Shown here: piece by piece, positions 45,909 to 55,506 of the stretch
Layout: the number at the start of each line of letters is the position of its first letter
Numbering within the stretch: position 1 is the first letter of the stretch
Position numbers and translations under genes: made by a program
Assembly (NCBI RefSeq): GCF_017498505.1
Contig: NZ_CP071798.1
Span: 1,240,001 to 1,304,000, forward strand
Source: Sporosarcina sp. Te-1
Lineage (GTDB): Bacteria; Bacillota; Bacilli; Bacillales_A; Planococcaceae
DNA length: 64,000 nt
Direction: 5' to 3'
The notes under the pieces: generated by a model
Told to the model about the DNA's origin: nothing
The model's input: the letters and a program-made list of their open reading frames with translations, nothing else
The model's database searches: none

Positions 45909-48509
45909 TTACCTTCTCTGTTTAGCCTTCAACAACTCGGCGACATGATCCTGCTGTTCTTGCCCGGTTTCTGCTTCGACTGGTTTCCTTTCACGTTTCT
46001 TCATCGTTTTGCCTTGGATGAGACCGAAACGCCTCAACGTAATATCGATGAAGAACAACAGCATAGCTGCAAGTAACAAGTAATCAGTTATTGGCAATCG
46101 ATTGCCGCTTTTGAATGGATGTGGCCTAAACACTTCCTCGGGATTCTCTACTAATGGTTCTCCTCCCGTTTTTTCCGAGATCGCTTGAAGAAGTCTCTCA
46201 TTAGGTTCTGCCGGCCGGTACTCCTCGCTGTACGGAACTGAAACACCTGCTTCAAATAAGCCGCCTCTATCGTCCGTCACTCCGAAAAAAACGAGTCCTG
46301 GGTTGGAATCCAATGTGATGCGAGTTTTCCCCGGCGCAAGAGGTTCACTTGTAATCGGAAGCTCTTCCCCTTTTTCATTTACCACTGCAATGTCCAAGAA
46401 TGCCGCTTTCTGCGACGTATCCGTCACCGTATAGGTGCCTCCCTGTTCATGGGTGATCATATAAGGAACATCTTCATAACTAGGAAGCAATCTTGAAATG
46501 GCTGTGTTCCAAAATTCCGGATAGTGTTCCCATCTCGCTAAATCACCTGACCATTTGCCAGTTGAATCAGACATGAATGCGATTGTCTTGCCCAATCCGT
46601 AGCTCCATTCTGCAAGGACCGGGTCATTTTTGGGGCTTTCCGCGACTACGGTAGCCGTATTTTTCGGCGTTGTCGCGATATAAGCGTTCATTTGAGGAAC
46701 ACCATCCCGGAAGAGTGCGGTCCATTCAGGCACTTGATGCAACGACATGTAGAACGGATCGTCCTCAATATATGTTCTCGTCATCATTGTCGTTTCACGC
46801 GTCAAGATGGAAGGAACTGTTGATTCATCGATGACATTATAAAATCGCCCGCCCCCTTGTTCAGCCAGATCCTCAAGCAACGCAGCATCCGCATCCGAAC
46901 CAATGGCGACGGTGGTAAGTGTAATATTATTCTGTTTCCCTTCTTCAATCACATCCTCATATTCCGGCGGCATCGGCGACTGTCCGTCTGTCATCAGAAT
47001 GATATGTTTCCGTTGCAGTTCCAAATCGGCAAGATCCTCATACGCTTTTTCAACCGAAGGGAATATGTCAGTACCGCCTCCTACTGGGATGGAAAGAATC
47101 TGTTCCATCGCATCTTGCTTTTGAAGAGGGCCAACAGGTATTAATTCCCATAATTCATGGTCAAATGCTGTGAAACCGAACGTATCATCATCCCTCAGCA
47201 ATTCAACTGCACGTGCAGCCGCTTCTCTTGCCAAAATGATTTTTGATCCAGACATACTGCCTGATCGGTCCAGGGCAATGACTAATCCTAAAGAGGGCAA
47301 TTGTTCCTTCCCTTTCACTTCCATTTCAACTGGAAGCAGCCGTTCGATCGGCGATTTGAAATAGCCTCCCAAGCCGAAGCTTTCCTGCCCGCCAACCATC
47401 ATAAAACCAACCCCAAAGTTTTTGACCGCCTGCTCGATTACAGCCATCTTATGCTCCCCAACTGCATGACCTGGTATATTATCGAATAGTATGGCACTAT
47501 ACCCCAAATATCCGGATAGTGATTCTGGAAGTTTCTCCGCAGCTATCACATCGACTGCCAAAGAACGTTTATCGAGCAACGAAGGGATGGCGGATGGGTT
47601 TTCTTCCGTTTCGACCACTAAAATATGAGGCGAACTTTCCAGCATCGTAACCGACAGCATCCGGTTATTTTCAAGGAAGCCATCATCCGGTACTATCAGC
47701 TTGGCCTCATATTTCAATAAACCTTTTCCAGAAGCAGTCGTCTTAAATGAAAAGGCATTTTTCCCCACATCCAATTGCACTGCTTCACTTAAGATTTCCT
47801 CATCATTCCGATAAATAATCATTTGACCGGAGGTCTCTGTGGAAGATGCGACTTCCAACTCGATGAATTGCTGTTCCCCTTCATAAGCGGTTTTCGGTGT
47901 TTCAAACTTGGTTATCGAAGCATCCTTCTTGTTTGACCGATTCAGCTGCACCGTGTCTATTTGTATCCTGCCGCCTTGGAATTTCGGCAGCAACTCCTCA
48001 ATGGAGCCCTCTGTTTCCAATCCGTCCGTTAATAGGACAATTCGAGTCGCTACATCTTTTTTTGCAATACCGGCTGCAAGGTCGATCGATTTTCCGATAT
48101 TTGTTGCATCCCGACCTTCCATCGGCTCCATTTTAGGTAATGAAATCTCACTATCCGTCAATTGGACGTCAGTTCGAAACCCGCCGGCAAATGAATAGAT
48201 GCCGACTGACTGGTTGGGTTTGCGATGTTGTAAACTGTCGGCTATCCAGGTATTTGCTGAATCAGCCGCTTCCTCAATGGAAACAGACCGGTCCACAAGG
48301 AAAAGCACTTGTTCTTCGGTATCATGCATTCGGATATAGGGCGCTGTCAAAGCGAAAACGATGCATAGGATAGTCACGCAGCGAATGACAAAAAGCAGGA
48401 TGGCCCTGTCCTTTATTTTCAACTTGGATGTCTTCCAGGCGTACGCCATATAAATAGCAATGGGTAAAAGCAACAAGAGCCACAAGGGTTGATCAATTCG
48501 GATATCCAC
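45909..48509 (-). CDS. Membrane protein with two VWA modules and a GATase-like region
   Basis: The protein is about 866 aa. It has two N-terminal membrane helices, a first VWA module with 'LFLVDRSVS', a GATase1-like stretch ('FMMVGGQESFGLGGYF' near residue 370) and a second VWA with the full MIDAS sequence 'ALDRSGSMSG' (about 408). One more helix lies near the C-terminus ('LLLAAMLLFFIDITL'), followed by a basic Glu/Lys tail. Such proteins are encoded with MoxR and DUF58 genes. Last gene of the eight-gene operon; GTG 48509 chosen, TTG 48533 possible. Partner and function unknown. Confidence 0.85.
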   Translation of the reverse strand: MDIRIDQPLWLLLLLPIAIYMAYAWKTSKLKIKDRAILLFVIRCVTILCIVFALTAPYIRMHDTEEQVLFLVDRSVSIEEAADSANTWIADSLQHRKPNQSVGIYSFAGGFRTDVQLTDSEISLPKMEPMEGRDATNIGKSIDLAAGIAKKDVATRIVLLTDGLETEGSIEELLPKFQGGRIQIDTVQLNRSNKKDASITKFETPKTAYEGEQQFIELEVASSTETSGQMIIYRNDEEILSEAVQLDVGKNAFSFKTTASGKGLLKYEAKLIVPDDGFLENNRMLSVTMLESSPHILVVETEENPSAIPSLLDKRSLAVDVIAAEKLPESLSGYLGYSAILFDNIPGHAVGEHKMAVIEQAVKNFGVGFMMVGGQESFGLGGYFKSPIERLLPVEMEVKGKEQLPSLGLVIALDRSGSMSGSKIILAREAAARAVELLRDDDTFGFTAFDHELWELIPVGPLQKQDAMEQILSIPVGGGTDIFPSVEKAYEDLADLELQRKHIILMTDGQSPMPPEYEDVIEEGKQNNITLTTVAIGSDADAALLEDLAEQGGGRFYNVIDESTVPSILTRETTMMTRTYIEDDPFYMSLHQVPEWTALFRDGVPQMNAYIATTPKNTATVVAESPKNDPVLAEWSYGLGKTIAFMSDSTGKWSGDLARWEHYPEFWNTAISRLLPSYEDVPYMITHEQGGTYTVTDTSQKAAFLDIAVVNEKGEELPITSEPLAPGKTRITLDSNPGLVFFGVTDDRGGLFEAGVSVPYSEEYRPAEPNERLLQAISEKTGGEPLVENPEEVFRPHPFKSGNRLPITDYLLLAAMLLFFIDITLRRFGLIQGKTMKKRERKPVEAETGQEQQDHVAELLKAKQRR

Positions 48510-50259
48510 GTCTACGCTGCACCTCCCATTCAATTACCAGGAGAAGAAGGACAGGTAAAAGAAAAAGCCACCCTATGGATTTTTTTCCGATTTCCTTTTC
48601 ATTTTCCTTCGATTCCATTCCAATCTGATACGGTGTTCCATAACTTAGTTTTTTTTCTTCCTGTTCGAGTTGAACAGCAATCAAAGTTTCTCGTTTGTTA
48701 TCCATCAATTTATAAATTCCCGGTTGCTCCGGTGCCACAAATTCTGTGCCGTTTGCAAAAGAAGTTTTATATTCGTCATGTAAATTAAATACTTCGATCC
48801 CCTTGGTATCGACATGGGATAAGACGGCTTTCCGTTGGGACGGGGTGAACGTCCCCCCCACTTCCGAGCCGGAACGGACCGACTCGGTCGCGCTCCAAAA
48901 GAACAGAGGGAAAGAAGGATGAAGCGGCCAATCCGTCATTTCAATATCCGCCAATACGACAATGTCTCCTCGAGGTGAACGTTGGATGAACGGTTCATTT
49001 CCAATGAATGCTATGGTTTCCATTGCATCAAAGGGCGGATAGAGAGAGCTGACGTATACATCTTCGATCGGCGCAACAGCAAACAACATATCCTGGCTAG
49101 CTGTTACAATGTCCTCAACCTGATGAGCATTCGCATCATTGCGACCGATCAAGACGATAGGTTGTGTACCCCGTTGCAAAAAGGACGTATCATTCGTCAC
49201 AATAATTGTGGAAGAATGTTGCCGCTGCTTCATTTCATTGACTGACCCACTTGCAACTTCCATACCGATCGCTTGAAAAGCTTTGCGGATCAATTCATGT
49301 AGTTGACTGTCCACCATCGCATCAGAAATATCATTGCCCAGTAGAATAAACGCTTCATTATCCACTTCATATTGATCTTCCACCATTAACGCAGCTTGCA
49401 TGGCAGTTTGTGAAGGTAAATCCTTAAACGAGACAAGTGTCTCCTCACCGCTTTTTATGGCAAATGGTTTTTCAGCCAATTGGGTCCCTTCCAAGGCATC
49501 TGTAATTTGTACAGATCCATTCACATCTGTTTCGGTTTGATTGACAAGCTTGACAATGGCCTCTGTGCCTGCTGCCGTTTTGACGGCACCGAACTTGTCA
49601 ATTGAAACATTTGATAACTGAGACTCGTTGGTATGGACAAAATAGCGGATGGATTCGCTCCCGTCTGAAAAAACGGATCGATCTAAGTAATCCGTAAAAA
49701 TATGTACCGTGGCAGATTGATCCGCAATCACCGATCTCATGAATTCAAGCGAGCTCCCCATTTGCTCATGCTCATACGATATGGATACGTTTTGTATGGC
49801 ATTCTTTATGGCCTCGGGATCGGTTTCATTCCTCAAGGCTAATGCCGGTTCTTTCCCTGTGGTAATGATGGTGAAGGGCTTTCCTTTGTTAGCATCCACT
49901 AACTGCAGCATCTCTTGCTTACTTGCTTCTAACAACGAAGTTTTCCCTTCTCCTGCTAGCATACTGGCGGAGGTATCAACAACAAGTACAGTTTGTTCCC
50001 CAACAGATTGTTCCGATTTCAGAAAAGGGCCAAGTAAAACAAATACAAGAAGCAGAAGTGCAGCCATCTGCAAGTAGAAAAGAGCATTCTGTTGAAGATT
50101 TTTCAAGAAAGGGGATACCTTTGTCTCCCGCATGGATTGTTCCCAAAATAAAGTGGATGATATTTTTTTTGTTTGATACCGTTTTCGGAAAAAATAATAC
50201 AGCAGGACAGCCAAAGGAAACAAGACCGTCCAACTGTTCACTATATGACTAAATCCCAA
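48493..50259 (-). CDS. BatA-type VWA membrane protein
   Basis: The 588-aa protein starts with an Aerotolerance-regulator (BatA) N-terminal region: two helices around residues 10-25 and 55-80 with 'ISSTLFWEQSM' between. A VWA domain follows with 'LVVDTSASM' (about 93), then a long extracytoplasmic domain and a C-terminal helix ('GWLLFLLPVLLLLVIEW' region). The start is TTG 50259 near GGGAG/GAAGG. It overlaps the next gene by 17 bp. Confidence 0.87.
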   Translation of the reverse strand: MGFSHIVNSWTVLFPLAVLLYYFFRKRYQTKKISSTLFWEQSMRETKVSPFLKNLQQNALFYLQMAALLLLVFVLLGPFLKSEQSVGEQTVLVVDTSASMLAGEGKTSLLEASKQEMLQLVDANKGKPFTIITTGKEPALALRNETDPEAIKNAIQNVSISYEHEQMGSSLEFMRSVIADQSATVHIFTDYLDRSVFSDGSESIRYFVHTNESQLSNVSIDKFGAVKTAAGTEAIVKLVNQTETDVNGSVQITDALEGTQLAEKPFAIKSGEETLVSFKDLPSQTAMQAALMVEDQYEVDNEAFILLGNDISDAMVDSQLHELIRKAFQAIGMEVASGSVNEMKQRQHSSTIIVTNDTSFLQRGTQPIVLIGRNDANAHQVEDIVTASQDMLFAVAPIEDVYVSSLYPPFDAMETIAFIGNEPFIQRSPRGDIVVLADIEMTDWPLHPSFPLFFWSATESVRSGSEVGGTFTPSQRKAVLSHVDTKGIEVFNLHDEYKTSFANGTEFVAPEQPGIYKLMDNKRETLIAVQLEQEEKKLSYGTPYQIGMESKENEKEIGKKSIGWLFLLPVLLLLVIEWEVQRRRGYPN

Positions 50260-50273
50260 TTGGCCTTCACTCC

Positions 50274-51143
50274 CTACCGCAGCCAGCCTGATTGACGCAT
50301 TTTTTTAGCTATTGTATCTAATATTCCATCCGCAACTTCCGTTCGAATGACATGAATGCCATATTTCTTTGCCAAACTCATAAATTTTAACTCATGCTCC
50401 AGTTTGCGATCTTTATAGTGTTGAATGGATTTCGTAGTCATCGTCACTTCAACGGCTTGTTCGGTCTCTATATCGACCAAACGAATATCTCCTTGGAGTC
50501 GAGGCGTCTCTTCTGAAGAATCATGGACGGTAATGATCCGGATATCCCGGCTGAATCCCGGGAGTCTTCTAAATAGATGCTCCCACTTTTCCAATGGTTC
50601 CAAACCGTCAGTTATGATAAATAAAACCGTGACCGCCTTTGGTATGTGCCGAAGTGCATAGTCTGTGAAATCTCCACTTAAAGTTGGCTGTTCTATTTGA
50701 GTAATCAACTTTTTGATGGCCGCACGTTGCAAAGCACCTTTTCTTCTAAAAAATACATCTTGGCCTTGACTCTTCGCAGAAAAAGATACCGTATCACCAC
50801 TTTTCAAGCCAATCTGTCCAATTCCAATTGCGAGTTGCCTTGCGAAAGCCCATTTCTCCTCGTATCCCATCGACTTTGTAGAATCTAGCAAAAGGTGTAT
50901 CCGCATTTCCTGTTCATCAAGGAATTGCTTAATGAAAGGTTTATCCGTGCGAGCGTACACATTCCAATCGATATGACGAAGATCGTCTCCAGGGTGGTAT
51001 TCCCTAAAATCTGAAAAATCCAATGAGGTTCCCGTCTTCGTTGAACGATGGGTCCCTTTATGATGTCCGAGATGTCTGGACCGGGATACAATTTTTAATA
51101 GACCGATTCGATTGGAGAGACGGTCAGGAAATAACTTCTCCAT
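50274..51143 (-). CDS. DUF58 domain protein
   Basis: The 289-aa soluble protein has the DUF58 core 'DFSDFREYHPGDDLRHIDWNVYARTDKPFIKQF' region (residues about 42-75) followed by a degenerate VWA-like fold ('HLLLDSTKSMG'). DUF58 proteins are standard partners of MoxR ATPases. Its ATG overlaps the moxR stop (TAATG). Confidence 0.93.
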   Translation of the reverse strand: MEKLFPDRLSNRIGLLKIVSRSRHLGHHKGTHRSTKTGTSLDFSDFREYHPGDDLRHIDWNVYARTDKPFIKQFLDEQEMRIHLLLDSTKSMGYEEKWAFARQLAIGIGQIGLKSGDTVSFSAKSQGQDVFFRRKGALQRAAIKKLITQIEQPTLSGDFTDYALRHIPKAVTVLFIITDGLEPLEKWEHLFRRLPGFSRDIRIITVHDSSEETPRLQGDIRLVDIETEQAVEVTMTTKSIQHYKDRKLEHELKFMSLAKKYGIHVIRTEVADGILDTIAKKMRQSGWLR

Positions 51144-52135
51144 TACATTGTTGCCCCTTGCCGTGTTTCTTCAACTAGTTTGTCAATCAGCCCATCAACA
51201 TTGATACCTTCCGCCTCGCCTTCGTAGTTGACGAGTACTCTGTGACGCAATGCCGGTTTAGCTACAGCTTTTATATCGGCAATGGACACATGGAATCGTC
51301 CCGCCATAAAAGCCCGAGCCTTGGCCAATCGGATGATTGACTGCAGCCCCCGTGGTCCACTTCCATATTGCACATACTTTGTCCACATATCTCCTGTTCC
51401 TTCAGTTTCATAAGTGGAGGTGACCAAATCAACTGCATATTCAATCATGTCATCCGCTATGACAATCTCTTTGACCATTTCCTGGGCAATACAAATCTCT
51501 TCTTGTTCCATCACCTTGCGGACTTTGATGTTTCTCGCCCCAGTCGTCCGGAGCATTATTTCTTTCAATTCTTCTTTTGTAGGGTACGGCAGAATAATTT
51601 TGCATAAAAATCGGTCCATCTGCGCTTCTGGCAAAGGATATGTTCCTTCCATTTCAATCGGGTTCTGTGTGGCAAGGACGAAAAATGGTCTGGCCATCTT
51701 TCTCGTCTCCCCCATGACCGTCACTGTTTTCTCTCCCATCGCCTCTAACAGCGCACTCTGTGTTTTCGGAGTGGCCCGGTTTATTTCATCAGCCAATACC
51801 ATTTGACTAAAAATCGGTCCTTCTTTGAAAACGAATCGCTGAGCTCCCTCTTCACTTCTCTCTAAAATACTTGTCCCTGTAATATCAGCGGGCATAAGAT
51901 CCGGCGTAAATTGGATCCTGGAAAACGAAAGATCCAGAACTTCGGAAATCGTACGAATAAGCATCGTTTTCCCTAAACCTGGAAGTCCTTCTAACAAGGC
52001 ATGCCCATCAGCTAAAATCGAAAATAAGGAGAAATCGATTGCTTCTTGCTGACCGACAATAAAAGTACTTATCTCATCTTTAACCGCACTTAACTTACTA
52101 CTCATTTCTCCAAACTGTTCCGGTGTAAATGACAT
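51143..52135 (-). CDS. MoxR-family AAA+ ATPase
   Basis: The protein is about 330 aa with Walker A 'GLPGLGKT' (about residue 47), Walker B 'LADEINRA', sensor 1 'ATQNPIE' and the C-terminal lid 'YGSGPRGLQSIIRLAKARA' with the arginine. MoxR ATPases act with VWA proteins as chaperone-like machines. ATG 52135 follows GGGAG. Confidence 0.95.
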   Translation of the reverse strand: MSFTPEQFGEMSSKLSAVKDEISTFIVGQQEAIDFSLFSILADGHALLEGLPGLGKTMLIRTISEVLDLSFSRIQFTPDLMPADITGTSILERSEEGAQRFVFKEGPIFSQMVLADEINRATPKTQSALLEAMGEKTVTVMGETRKMARPFFVLATQNPIEMEGTYPLPEAQMDRFLCKIILPYPTKEELKEIMLRTTGARNIKVRKVMEQEEICIAQEMVKEIVIADDMIEYAVDLVTSTYETEGTGDMWTKYVQYGSGPRGLQSIIRLAKARAFMAGRFHVSIADIKAVAKPALRHRVLVNYEGEAEGINVDGLIDKLVEETRQGATM

Positions 52136-52152
52136 GTCTACAACTCCCGTTC

Positions 52153-53706
52153 TCATTCGATTGACGAAAAATAGTCAGATAGAATCCGTTGCAAATCCGG
52201 TGACAATTCCATCCTCTCCGTGCTTCTAATAAAGGAATCTTTATATTCACCAACAACCTCTTCGTAAGGCCGGACTGTACCCCGTTCCACTAAGTCATCT
52301 CGGTCATTCTCTTCAATGAAATTCCCTTTACCCAAATTTCCCTGGACAGTAGAAGGATCGCCGGATGTACCGAATCGATCAGCCGGGATGGAAAGAAGAT
52401 CACGACCTCCCCTTCCGGTTCCTGCACCATTTCCACCTGAACCAGATCCTGCCCCTGTGCCCGATCCTTGACCCTGACCTTGGCCTTGACCTTGGCCTTG
52501 GCCCTGACCTTGGCCTTGGCCCTGACCTTGGCCTTGGCCTTGACCCTGGCCTTGACCTTGGCCTTGGCCTTGACCTTGACCTTGACCCTGACCTTGACCT
52601 TGACCCTGACCTTGACCTTGGCCTTGACCTTGACCTTGACCTTGGCCTTGACCTTGACCTTGACCTTGGCCTTGACCTTGACCTTGGCCTTGGCCTTGAC
52701 CTTGACCTTGACCTTGGCCTTGACCTTGACCTTGACCTTGGCCTTGACCTTGACCTTGGCCTTGGCCTTGACCTTGACCTTGACCTTGGCCTTGACCCTG
52801 GCTAGGGCTCTGTCCTGATTGTTGGCCGTTCTGAGATTTACCCGTCGATGCTAGGGAAGGTAACGCAGGCGCTTTTCCGATTTTATTTAGTGCACTTTGC
52901 GTTTGTCCGGTCTCTTGCGCCAATTTATCGGTAATATTCTGAAGGTCCTCCAGTTCTTTTTGCTCCTCATTTGTCAATCCGCCCGATTCATCAGAACCGG
53001 ACTTACTCTTATCAGCGAGACGCTGTTCTTTCAACTTCAATTCTTTCTGTTTCTTAATCGCTTCTCGCAGTAATTGTTCAGAGGTTTTCGCATCCCGCAA
53101 TTCTTTTGACAATGCTTCCAATTCCCGCCTCACTGTATCTGTTTTTTGCTTTTTCGCCAATTCCTCTATTTCTTTTGTAAACTCTTGTACAATTTCTTTT
53201 TCGGCTCTTTCTGCTTTCGCTTCGAGTTGGGCCTCAGATGGAAAGAGGATCAGAAAGCTCAATACAATTGAGGCAAAACAAAAACTAATGAGCATTGTGG
53301 CATTCCAGATATTCTTTTTTCGTTTTTTGAAAAGTTGGAATGCTGATTCTGATTGACTTTCCGCTTGCTGAATGAGCATCGGTCCCACAGAAGAATCCTC
53401 CAGCCGCACATCTACTGCAGTAACGAGAAGGTTTTCTGGGAAGTATTGATCAAACCTCCATTTAGCCTCCTCATAGGTAACCCTGCGTAAGAAGATGAAA
53501 ACAAATGTAGCGGCTATTATCACACCTGCAACGACAATTGCAATCCATTCATAGTTAGGGAGGACAAAAAGCCGGGAAGAAACCATGACAATGACCGCTC
53601 CTAGAACTGCTATAAATAATCCTGCCTGCAACAGATAGATTGACTTTTCAAATTGCAGTCTTCGTTGCGCTCTGTGGATAAAGCTTCGCAGTATGCCTTT
53701 CCGCAC
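52153..53706 (-). CDS. Membrane protein with coiled coil and 55-unit Gly-Gln repeat
   Basis: The 517-aa protein has two helices near the N-terminus (about residues 25-45 and 52-72) and a third near 135-155. A Lys/Glu-rich coiled coil follows (about 160-280), then an uninterrupted (Gly-Gln) tract of 55 units, a Gly/Ser linker and a conserved-looking C-terminus ('RPYEEVVGEYKDSFIRSTERMEL'). The non-repeat parts resemble the DUF4175-like proteins found beside MoxR operons. The start is GTG 53706 after GGGAG. The repeat is likely a flexible spacer; its length should vary between strains. Confidence 0.85.
   Translation of the reverse strand: MRKGILRSFIHRAQRRLQFEKSIYLLQAGLFIAVLGAVIVMVSSRLFVLPNYEWIAIVVAGVIIAATFVFIFLRRVTYEEAKWRFDQYFPENLLVTAVDVRLEDSSVGPMLIQQAESQSESAFQLFKKRKKNIWNATMLISFCFASIVLSFLILFPSEAQLEAKAERAEKEIVQEFTKEIEELAKKQKTDTVRRELEALSKELRDAKTSEQLLREAIKKQKELKLKEQRLADKSKSGSDESGGLTNEEQKELEDLQNITDKLAQETGQTQSALNKIGKAPALPSLASTGKSQNGQQSGQSPSQGQGQGQGQGQGQGQGQGQGQGQGQGQGQGQGQGQGQGQGQGQGQGQGQGQGQGQGQGQGQGQGQGQGQGQGQGQGQGQGQGQGQGQGQGQGQGQGQGQGQGQGQGQGQGQGSGTGAGSGSGGNGAGTGRGGRDLLSIPADRFGTSGDPSTVQGNLGKGNFIEENDRDDLVERGTVRPYEEVVGEYKDSFIRSTERMELSPDLQRILSDYFSSIE
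52468..52800. repeat. 333-bp hexanucleotide tandem repeat encoding (Gly-Gln)n
   Basis: Units of the form TTG/CTG followed by ACC/GCC on the plus strand run without interruption for 111 codons. The first Gln and 55 Gly-Gln pairs are encoded on the minus strand. The mix of ACC and GCC, TTG and CTG shows higher-order 12- and 18-bp patterns, consistent with repeat expansion by slippage. Six-base units keep the frame. Confidence 0.95.
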
Positions 53707-53723
53707 TATTCATCCAACTCCCT

Positions 53724-54572
53724 TCATTTGTATTTCTTTGTGTTGACTCTCAGTTTTTTGACGGCGATTAAGAGAGACAAGACGGTTAGGACACCATAGA
53801 AAATAAGAAATCCGATCCAGATTGGAAAGTCCACATGTGTCATCTCTTCCACCATCCCCAAAACACCAGGAGAAAGAAAAGATGCAAACAAGACCCCTGG
53901 GTTAATAGATGCTAGAAAATGTCCGAAATAAGATGGTGTAATTGCCGTTCCCATCTGGTTCATCATCTTCATTTGCATCGTAATGATAAATAGAAAACCA
54001 GTTACCACGGATAAGCACAGCATGGTTCCATAGGCGGCAATCATAGAAACAACTGTTTTTCTAATTAATGTAGAAAACATGACGCCAATGCTGCCAAATG
54101 CCAGTAAGATGACAAACAAAAACAGAAATACTTTGATAAACTCCCAAGGGGAAATGCCTCCGAACAGAAATACTAAACTATATACAGGCATGCCCGCCAA
54201 AATCAAAAACAACAGAAATGCAACAGAAGACAGTAACTTGCCTGAGATAATCTGAAACGAACTCTGTGAAGTGGTCAATAAAATCGGCAGCGTCTGTTTC
54301 TCCCTTTCAGAACTGATCGTGCCCGCCGTTAAACCTGGCGCAGTAAAAAGCACAAGACCTAATTGGATAAACGAAAGGAAAGCGAAGAGGACAAAACTCT
54401 CTCTAGGCCTGAAATAGGATGTGCCGGATACAGTAACCGTCATGAAAATGTAACCAAACACAAAAATGCACATCGCCAAAAGGAAAAACAAAAGGCCGTT
54501 GAACGATTTGAACGATCTAAAGCGCAATTTTAGTTCCTTGAAAAGAACCGGATTTGTACCATTCAATTTCAT
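53724..54572 (-). CDS. ABC-2 type permease
   Basis: The 282-aa protein has six membrane helices and a family-typical 'SSEREKQTLPILLTTSQSSFQIISGKLL' amphipathic segment (about residues 88-115). It forms an exporter with the ATPase encoded immediately upstream (1-bp gap). Confidence 0.9.
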   Translation of the reverse strand: MKLNGTNPVLFKELKLRFRSFKSFNGLLFFLLAMCIFVFGYIFMTVTVSGTSYFRPRESFVLFAFLSFIQLGLVLFTAPGLTAGTISSEREKQTLPILLTTSQSSFQIISGKLLSSVAFLLFLILAGMPVYSLVFLFGGISPWEFIKVFLFLFVILLAFGSIGVMFSTLIRKTVVSMIAAYGTMLCLSVVTGFLFIITMQMKMMNQMGTAITPSYFGHFLASINPGVLFASFLSPGVLGMVEEMTHVDFPIWIGFLIFYGVLTVLSLLIAVKKLRVNTKKYK

Positions 54573-54573
54573 C

Positions 54574-55506
54574 TCACTCGGCTCCCTTCGTTATTTCCAT
54601 GAATACGTCTTCGAGATTGGTCACATGTTCCATGAATGACAAGATGGGTATATCCTTTTTGATTGCTTGTTGCAGCAATGCGATTTGTTCCCCTTCGTTA
54701 CCTACATACTTAAAAGTGATCCCTTCACCTGTTTCAAGCATCTCTATTGTAGAAACATGAGGCTGTTCTTCAAAAAATGAGATGGCTCCATTTACAGCAT
54801 CAACTGGCACTTTTACCGTGATGGCTTTTTCACCTTGAAGCTTCGCTTGAATTTCAGAAACGGAACCATGCGCAATCAATTTTCCATTATCAATCACACC
54901 AATTTCATCACACATTTCCGCTAATTCAGGAAGGATATGGGATGAAATGACGATGGTCTTCCCCATTTTTTTCAACGTTTTCAAGATATCACGCATTTCC
55001 ACTCGAGCACGCGGATCTAATCCGGAAGCGGGTTCATCCAATATAAGAACTTTCGGATCGTGGATAAGACTTCTTGCAAGACAAAGCCTTTGCTTCATCC
55101 CACGGGACAGAAGATCTACATAGGAATATCGCTTATGTGATAAATTCACAAGTTCTAGTAATTGTGGAATCAGCTTTTTCCGTTCTTCGGCAGGTATCCC
55201 GTAGCTGGCTCCATAAAAATCTAAGTACTCATCTGCCTTCAATTGATCGTATACGCCGAAGAAATCAGGCATATATCCAATCAGTTTACGGACAGCAGCC
55301 GGTTTTTCCCGGACGCTGACCCCATTTATATGCACATCACCGGATGTGGCTTGCAACAAAGTGGCCATGATGAGGAATGTGGTTGATTTGCCTGCGCCGT
55401 TCGCCCCGACAAAACCGAAAACCGTCCCTTCGTTCAATGTTAGATGTAAATTATCTATTGCAGTGAAGGAACCATATTTTTTAGTGAGTCCTTTAATTTC
55501 TATCAT
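54574..55506 (-). CDS. ABC transporter ATP-binding protein
   Basis: The 310-aa ATPase has Walker A 'GANGAGKSTT', signature 'LSRGMKQR', Walker B 'VLILDEPASGLDP', the H-loop 'ISSHILPE' and a C-terminal extension (about 215-305) as in CcmA/YhaQ-type exporters. ATGA overlap with the upstream gene. Confidence 0.93.
   Translation of the reverse strand: MIEIKGLTKKYGSFTAIDNLHLTLNEGTVFGFVGANGAGKSTTFLIMATLLQATSGDVHINGVSVREKPAAVRKLIGYMPDFFGVYDQLKADEYLDFYGASYGIPAEERKKLIPQLLELVNLSHKRYSYVDLLSRGMKQRLCLARSLIHDPKVLILDEPASGLDPRARVEMRDILKTLKKMGKTIVISSHILPELAEMCDEIGVIDNGKLIAHGSVSEIQAKLQGEKAITVKVPVDAVNGAISFFEEQPHVSTIEMLETGEGITFKYVGNEGEQIALLQQAIKKDIPILSFMEHVTNLEDVFMEITKGAE

Noticed and set aside
52459..52810. CRISPR array
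   Set aside because: The only long tandem repeat is a coding hexamer repeat without spacers; no cas genes in the window.
52365..52818. Long Leu-Thr/Leu-Asp rich frames opposite the Gly-Gln repeat
   Set aside because: They are the antisense reading of the hexanucleotide repeat and have no start signals or conservation-like features.
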